Shown in pieces: positions 58,850 to 64,000 of a DNA stretch of 64,000 nucleotides. The stretch is taken from assembly GCA_947589215.1 (NCBI GenBank), contig CANQCL010000002.1, positions 124,001 through 188,000 of the forward strand, written 5' to 3'. Source of the stretch: an uncultured Clostridia bacterium (GTDB lineage: Bacteria > Bacillota > Clostridia > Oscillospirales > Ruminococcaceae). Below the pieces are notes generated by a model. It worked only from the letters and a program-made list of their open reading frames with translations, searched no databases and had not been told where the DNA came from. Position 1 is the first letter of the stretch, and every line of letters begins with the position of its first letter. A program made the translations under genes and the position numbers.

Positions 58850-61090
58850 TCAAAGGGATAGCTTCATTTGATCAAGATCTTCCATATCCTTTGCAAAACT
58901 GCCCGCAGCAGGGATATTCTTAGTTTTGAATTTTGACATAGCTCTAAGGGTATCGTCATCAACAACAAAAGCCTTCTCAAGCGTGTTCTTAGATTTAAGT
59001 GTCAGAGCCTGAACTCCTATTGTGTCTCTTGACGCCTTTGGTAAAAGCATACCTGTATTAAATATTATAACCCTGCTGTTTGATGATTTAAGCATTAAAT
59101 TGACCTCATCAGATATATGAAACGCCTCAACAAGTTTTGACTTCGCTCCGTATGCATTTGAAAGCTTCTTTCTGTTGGTCTTTGTTTCATATGCCTTAAG
59201 CGGTACTTTCGCAACCTTGCCGTTTTCAAAGACAAATATCATATATCCGCTGTAATCAGCAGTAGCAACCATATATTTTACATTTTCGCCGTCATCAAAA
59301 CCTAAAGCCGCAGGAATGTAATCACCCAGAGCGCTTGCCTTTGTGTCGTCGAAGTTTGAAGCCTTAGATTTGTACACAGTTGCCTTGTCGGTGAAGAATA
59401 AAAGCTCTTCTCTGTTTGTTATCTCAATCTCTTGAGTAATAATATCTCCGTCTTTTAGCTTTTGAGTGTTAGCCATTCTCAGCGACTGAGGAGTGATTTT
59501 CTTAAAATAACCGCTCTTTGACATAAATGCAGTACACTTATAATCGGTCACTTCTTCTGTTTCAACATATTCTTCAACATCATCTGCATAGTAAAATTGA
59601 GTTTTTCTCGGCTTTCCATACTTTTTAGAAACTTCACCAAGCTCATCGATTATAATTTTTCTAATACGTCTTTCACTGTCGAGAATATCAATCATATCTT
59701 TTATATCAGCCTGTAGCTGTTCTATATCCTGAAGTCTCTTTAGGATATACTCCTTATTTAGATGGCGCAGCTTGATCTCGGCAACATACTCAGCTTGAAT
59801 TTCGTCAATAGAAAATCCAATCATAAGGTTCGGAACGACCTCTGCCTCCTCCTTTGTTTCACGGATAATCTTTATTGCCTTGTCAATATCAAGCAGAATC
59901 TTTGAAAGTCCTTTCAAAAGATGAAGCCTGTCCTGCTTTTTCTTTAAGTCAAATGAAACTCTGCGCTTTACACAGCCTGTTCTGAACTTTATCCATTCAT
60001 TCAATATCTCATAAACGCCCATTACCTTAGGATAACCGTTTACCAACACATTGAAGTTTGCAGAATAGGTATCTTGAAGCGGTGTAAGCTTATAAAGCTT
60101 TTGCATAAGCTTGTCAGGGTCGGTGGCTCTTTTTAAATCTATCGTTATTTTAAGTCCGCTTAGATCTGTTTCGTCTCTTATATACTGTATCTCTCTAATT
60201 TTACCCTGCTTAATAAGTGATACGATCTTTTCTATTATTGCCTCTATAGTGGTTGTCGGAGGGATCTCTGTTATCTCAATGCAGTTGTCACTCTTATCGT
60301 AATTGTACTTTGCCCTCAGTTTAACAGAGCCTCTGCCTGTTTCGTATATTTTCTTTAGTTCGTCTTCATCATACAGCAAAAACGCACCCGACGAAAAATC
60401 AGGGCCTTTTAACGTCTCTAGAATATTGAAATCCTTGTTTTTCATCAAAGCTATTGTTGTCTCGCATATTTCAGAAAGATTAAAGGAACAAACCGAGCTT
60501 GCCATAGAAACTCCTATTCCGACATTTGCATTTACAAGAATAGACGGAAACGTAGCAGGAAGAAGCGTCGGCTCCTGCATTGTGTTATCATAATTCGGAA
60601 CAAAATCAACAGTATCCTTGTCAATGTCACGGAAAAGCTCGTTGCAGATGGGGTCTAATTTAACCTCAGTATAACGTGAAGCAGCATATGCCATATTTTT
60701 TGAATACGCCTTACCGAAGTTTCCCTTTGAGTCTACATAAGGGTGCAAAAGCGTCTCGTTTCCCCTTGAAAGCCTAACCATAGTCTCATAAATAGCAGCG
60801 TCTCCGTGAGGGTTAAGTCTCATAGTCTGACCTACAACATTGGCAGACTTCGTTCTTGCACCTGTCAGCAGCCCCATTTTATACATTGTGTAAAGAAGCT
60901 TTCTGTGAGAGGGCTTAAAACCGTCAATCTCGGGGAACGCCCTTGATACTATTACACTCATTGCATAAGGCATATAGTTTTTTTCAAGAGTTTCTGTTAT
61001 TCTCTCCTCAACGACCTGTCCTGCTCCCTCGATATAAGCATTTACCTCCGGAAGCTTTTTCTTTTCCTCTTGTTTCTTTTTTCTTGCCAT
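58850..61090 (-). CDS. parC: Topoisomerase IV-type subunit A (ParC/GyrA family)
   Basis: A 746-residue type IIA topoisomerase cleavage subunit. A Lys/Glu-rich N-terminus leads to the winged-helix/tower core; the cleavage Tyr140 is in AYAASRYTEV. RLNPHGDAAIYET is the quinolone-determining region, with Ala98 where GyrA usually has Ser83. The short C-terminal beta-pinwheel lacks a recognizable GyrA box (QRRGGKG), which fits topoisomerase IV (decatenation) rather than gyrase, though the call is by family features only. It follows parE after 108 bases, in the order parE-parC. Confidence 0.9.
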   Translation of the reverse strand: MARKKKQEEKKKLPEVNAYIEGAGQVVEERITETLEKNYMPYAMSVIVSRAFPEIDGFKPSHRKLLYTMYKMGLLTGARTKSANVVGQTMRLNPHGDAAIYETMVRLSRGNETLLHPYVDSKGNFGKAYSKNMAYAASRYTEVKLDPICNELFRDIDKDTVDFVPNYDNTMQEPTLLPATFPSILVNANVGIGVSMASSVCSFNLSEICETTIALMKNKDFNILETLKGPDFSSGAFLLYDEDELKKIYETGRGSVKLRAKYNYDKSDNCIEITEIPPTTTIEAIIEKIVSLIKQGKIREIQYIRDETDLSGLKITIDLKRATDPDKLMQKLYKLTPLQDTYSANFNVLVNGYPKVMGVYEILNEWIKFRTGCVKRRVSFDLKKKQDRLHLLKGLSKILLDIDKAIKIIRETKEEAEVVPNLMIGFSIDEIQAEYVAEIKLRHLNKEYILKRLQDIEQLQADIKDMIDILDSERRIRKIIIDELGEVSKKYGKPRKTQFYYADDVEEYVETEEVTDYKCTAFMSKSGYFKKITPQSLRMANTQKLKDGDIITQEIEITNREELLFFTDKATVYKSKASNFDDTKASALGDYIPAALGFDDGENVKYMVATADYSGYMIFVFENGKVAKVPLKAYETKTNRKKLSNAYGAKSKLVEAFHISDEVNLMLKSSNSRVIIFNTGMLLPKASRDTIGVQALTLKSKNTLEKAFVVDDDTLRAMSKFKTKNIPAAGSFAKDMEDLDQMKLSL

Positions 61091-61198
61091 TTATTTTAAT
61101 GTTTGCCTTCGCAATGCAAAGGCTCTCCTTTCATAGGATTTATAAGCCGGAACCGGCTCTAAATATTCGTGAAAAAGTATTTTTAACTCTATGCTCCT

Positions 61199-63187
61199 TT
61201 ATGATATATCCGCCATTTCTAAATAATCGTGACCGTTGATTGAAATAAAATCCTTTCTTCCCTGAAGATTATCTCCTAACAGCATATCAAACATAAACGA
61301 CGTATGCTCTGTCTCCTCGTGAGGAAGCACCTGTATAAGCCTTCTTGTCTCAGGGTTCATTGTTGTTAAATTCATCATCTCAGGCTCGTTTTCACCAAGA
61401 CCTTTAGAACGCTGCAAGGTGTACTTCTTATCCCCTATCATCGACAAAATCTCTGCCTTTTCTCTTTCATCGTATGCAAAGTATGTCTTATCCTTAGTGG
61501 TTATCTCAAACAGCGGAGATTCCGCAATATATACATACCCCTTATCAATAAGCGTAGGCGTAAGACGGTACAGCATAGTAAGTATCAGGGTTCTTATCTG
61601 AAAGCCGTCAACGTCGGCATCAGTACAGATAACGATTTTATTGAATTTAAGCGCGTCAAGATTAAACAGCGAAATCTCCTTATTTGCCTTTGCTTTGACC
61701 TCAACTCCGCAGCCGAGAATTTTTATAAGGTCTGTTATAATTTCACTTTTGAAAATCTTATCATAATCAGCCTTTAAGCAGTTGAGAATTTTACCTCTTA
61801 CAGGAATAACCGCCTGAAATTCAGCGTCTCTTGCCAGTTTAACAGCGCCGAGCGCTGAATCTCCCTCAACTATATAAAGCTCACGTCTTGTAACGTCCTT
61901 TGTACGGCAGTCAACAAACTTTTCTACCATATTCGCCAGATCCATTGACTGTGAAAGCGTCTTCTTTAAGTTAAGCCTTGTCTTTTCCGACTTCTCCCTG
62001 CTACGCTTGTTTATAAGAACCTGCTCTGCGATTTTTAAAGCCTCGTCGGGATTTTCTATAAAATACACCTCAAGCTGATGCTTTAAAAAATCTGTCATAC
62101 AGTCGTAGATAAACTTGTTAGTAATAGCCTTTTTAGTCTGGTTCTCGTAAGATGTCTGTGTTGAAAAAGAGCTTGACACCAAAATCAGACAATCCTCAAC
62201 GTCCTCAAAAGTAATGGGCTTTTCGTTTTTTGTGTACTTGTTATTCTGTTTTAAATAGCTGTCTATCTGCGAGCGAAATGCCTGTCTGACAGCCTTTTCA
62301 GGCGAACCTCCGTGCTCTAAGAAGCTGGAATTGTGATAATACTCTGAAAACTTCACCTTGTTTGAAAATGTAAAAGCAACTCCCAGCTTTACCTTGTATT
62401 CCTCTTTATCCTCTCTATCCTTTCCCTTTCGATCCGCATAACAGGTCTGTATTGATGTTAAATTATTGCCGTTTGCTATCTCTGCAACATAATCGGATAT
62501 ACCGTTTTCATAAAAGTAAGTCTTTTCATCAAACGAACCTTTCTCGTTTTGAGTTCTCAGAACAAACTTGACATTTGGATTAACTACCGCCTGCTTTTTA
62601 AGTATATCCTCAAAGTATTCATTTTCAATATTTATATCGGTAAAAACGTCCAAATCTGCTCTCCAGCGTGTTTTTGTACCAGTCTTTTTCCTTGTCGTAG
62701 GTTCTTTTTTAAGTCCCCCGACATTTTCTCCCTTTTCAAAATGAAGGTTGTATTTATATCCGTCTCTGTAGACCTCTACATCCATAAACTCAGACGCATA
62801 CTGAGTAGCGCAAGCGCCCAGACCGTTAAGACCGAGAGAAAATTCATAGTTATCGCCGGAATTGTTATTATACTTTCCTCCTGCATAAAGCTCGCAGTAC
62901 ACAAGCTCCCAGTTATAGCAGTTCTCGCTTTTGTTGAAATCTACCGGACAGCCTCGACCGAAATCCTCAACTTCTATCACATTGTCGCTGTATTTTGTAA
63001 GAATGATCTTATCACCGTTTCCGTCTCTCGCCTCGTCGATAGAGTTCGACAAAATCTCAAATACCGAGTGCTTACAGCCTTCTAACCCGTCAGAGCCGAA
63101 TATTACGGCAGGACGCTTTCTTACACGCTCTGCGCCCTTTAAAGATGTTATGGCTTCGTTATCATAGCTGTTATTTTTATTTGCCAT
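61199..63187 (-). CDS. parE: Topoisomerase IV-type subunit B (ParE/GyrB family)
   Basis: A 662-residue ATPase/TOPRIM subunit. The GHKL ATP site includes EILSNSIDEARDG and VEDFGRGCPVDF, then the transducer, and the TOPRIM domain has EGDSALGAV, PVRGKILNC and the metal Asp pair in CTDADVDG; RSKGLGENEPEMM follows. It is shorter than GyrB (no insertion), as in ParE. It heads the parE-parC operon from a promoter with an extended -10. Confidence 0.92.
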   Translation of the reverse strand: MANKNNSYDNEAITSLKGAERVRKRPAVIFGSDGLEGCKHSVFEILSNSIDEARDGNGDKIILTKYSDNVIEVEDFGRGCPVDFNKSENCYNWELVYCELYAGGKYNNNSGDNYEFSLGLNGLGACATQYASEFMDVEVYRDGYKYNLHFEKGENVGGLKKEPTTRKKTGTKTRWRADLDVFTDINIENEYFEDILKKQAVVNPNVKFVLRTQNEKGSFDEKTYFYENGISDYVAEIANGNNLTSIQTCYADRKGKDREDKEEYKVKLGVAFTFSNKVKFSEYYHNSSFLEHGGSPEKAVRQAFRSQIDSYLKQNNKYTKNEKPITFEDVEDCLILVSSSFSTQTSYENQTKKAITNKFIYDCMTDFLKHQLEVYFIENPDEALKIAEQVLINKRSREKSEKTRLNLKKTLSQSMDLANMVEKFVDCRTKDVTRRELYIVEGDSALGAVKLARDAEFQAVIPVRGKILNCLKADYDKIFKSEIITDLIKILGCGVEVKAKANKEISLFNLDALKFNKIVICTDADVDGFQIRTLILTMLYRLTPTLIDKGYVYIAESPLFEITTKDKTYFAYDEREKAEILSMIGDKKYTLQRSKGLGENEPEMMNLTTMNPETRRLIQVLPHEETEHTSFMFDMLLGDNLQGRKDFISINGHDYLEMADIS

Positions 63188-63261
63188 AAAAACATTTTCC
63201 TCTCTTTGTTCTTTATGAATTTATTTATCTTTTATTTTATATAATTTATGCATATATAGAT

Positions 63262-63291
63262 AGTATACCACAACATATATGGTTTTGTAAA
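63262..63291 (-). promoter_or_regulatory. Promoter of the parE-parC operon
   Basis: On the - strand TTTACA (63291-63286), 18 bases, TATACT (63267-63262) preceded by TGG (extended -10). The remaining intergenic bases to 63386 are AT-rich and hold a TATAAT at 63380-63385 that could be the -10 of the gene to the right. Confidence 0.6.
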
Positions 63292-63430
63292 TAGTTACAT
63301 ACCATATTTGTTAAAAATGCCTGCATTAATTGGTAATAAAATAATCTATTATTATATGCATAACTGTAAAATGTGTGAATATAATGCTAAAGGAAGATGC
63401 TAAAACAATCCTAAAGGAGGATGACATTTA

Positions 63431-64000
63431 ATGGACTTAATTTTAGATCACGAGAGCTTTTTATCAAACGAAATTGCATTCGACGGCAGCAGCGAACAAT
63501 CTGTTGAGCTTGATTACATACTTCCCGACTATCTTCCCGATATATTCAGAATTTTAAAGTGTTCATTTTATCCAAAGGTAATTTCTCACAGCGTTAACGG
63601 CGAGAAGCTTATCTTTGATTTAACACTATCTATAAAAATTCTTTACCTATCAAACGATTCGTCAAGCATAAACTGCATTGAACAAAAGCAAAATTACACC
63701 AAAACAGTTGACCTTTTCTGCACGCCTGAAAATCCATGCTTTAAGATTAACCCCTCTGCCGACTATGTAAATTGCAGAGTTGTAAACTCAAGGCGGCTTG
63801 ACATCAGAGGCGCAGTAACCACAAAAATCGTACTGGAAAGCGAAAAATCAACCGAAATAATATCAAACGCAAAAGGATTAAGCGTTCAGCTCAAAAAAGA
63901 GTACGTTACCTTTCCTGCTAAAAGGCTTACGGCAGCAAAGAGGATAACTATAACCGAAGAAATAGAACTGAGCAAAGCAAAGGGCAAAATAAACTCTGTT
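63431..64000 (+). CDS. SPOCS-domain (DUF3794) protein, 5' part
   Basis: The first 190 residues of a protein that runs off the right edge. It has the SPOCS repeat pattern: SSEQSVELDYILPDYLPDIFRILKCSFYPKV and later a second beta-rich block (VNCRVVNSRRLDIRGAVTTKIVLES). These domains occur in clostridial spore-surface proteins, often with LysM repeats at the C-terminus, which would lie outside the window. AAAGGAGG at 63413-63420 is 10 bases before ATG 63431. A near-copy of this upstream element (CTAAAGGAAGATG) lies 24 bases before it. Confidence 0.82.
   Translation, partial: MDLILDHESFLSNEIAFDGSSEQSVELDYILPDYLPDIFRILKCSFYPKVISHSVNGEKLIFDLTLSIKILYLSNDSSSINCIEQKQNYTKTVDLFCTPENPCFKINPSADYVNCRVVNSRRLDIRGAVTTKIVLESEKSTEIISNAKGLSVQLKKEYVTFPAKRLTAAKRITITEEIELSKAKGKINSV

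Noticed and set aside
1..64000. tRNA, rRNA, CRISPR arrays, IS elements or prophage
   Set aside because: Looked for throughout; no cloverleaf, spaced direct repeats, transposase or phage structural genes were seen.

Overview
The window is a slice of the chromosome of an AT-rich, endospore-forming Firmicute, most likely a clostridium of the Oscillospiraceae/Ruminococcaceae type. The evidence is the sporulation set (yqfC/yqfD, the full spoIIIAA-AH operon, spoVM, a spoIIM-like gene, a SPOCS-domain gene), the SCIFF peptide with its radical SAM maturase, ThyX in the thymidylate pathway, and strong Shine-Dalgarno sequences. It is a housekeeping region with no phage, IS element, CRISPR array, tRNA or rRNA that I could see.

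Layout. 1-8867 is on the + strand: yqfC(partial)-yqfD-phoH-ybeY-dgkA-era-yqzL-recO-mutS2, then a Xer-type tyrosine recombinase with its own consensus promoter and a perfect 12+6+12 bp inverted repeat in its leader. At about 8.87-8.91 kb the coding strand flips behind a bidirectional terminator. 8908-50771 is entirely on the - strand and holds four blocks: (a) trhP-mltG-formyl-THF cyclo-ligase-DJ-1-DUF2156 and tmk-thyX; (b) recN-argR-nadK-tlyA-dxs-ispA-xseB-xseA-TsaD paralogue-nusB-asp23-spoIIIAH..AA; (c) SCIFF maturase, SCIFF peptide, a TIGR04086-type membrane protein, yajC, rplS and an M50 protease; (d) the yicC-remA-gmk-rpoZ-priA-def-fmt-yugP-rsmB-rlmN-prpC-prkC-rsgA-thiN-spoVM superoperon, preceded by a HAD phosphatase and glmS. 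A two-gene + strand island follows (HD protein and four-helix bundle protein, 50955-52097). Next, again on -, come a YesL-like protein, a SpoIIM-like protein, proC, folT with a THF riboswitch, pfkA, a PASTA-domain pseudokinase, and a topoisomerase IV-type parC/parE pair. A SPOCS-domain gene on + runs off the right end.

How the genes fit together. Blocks b and d, and the first 9 kb, follow the Bacillus subtilis gene order as I remember it, with specific absences (no pgpH after phoH, no accBC/folD in the nusB-xseA block, no coaBC before priA, no rpe between rsgA and thiN) and insertions (a TsaD paralogue, nadK, yugP). The kinase/phosphatase pair PrkC/PrpC sits among translation and cell-wall genes. 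A second PASTA receptor at 56.7-58.5 kb has lost its catalytic residues. Folate and one-carbon functions recur: formyl-THF cyclo-ligase, ThyX, Fmt/Def, and FolT under a THF riboswitch.

The most interesting reading is at 7.7-8.9 kb. A Xer recombinase gene has a dif-like palindrome between promoter and start codon, exactly where gene orientation becomes convergent. This may be the replication terminus with a single-recombinase dif/Xer module. Other points for a second look are three arrays of degenerate 7-bp repeats, the pseudokinase, a palindrome built on the asp23 -10 box, and a terminator separating the SCIFF peptide from its maturase.
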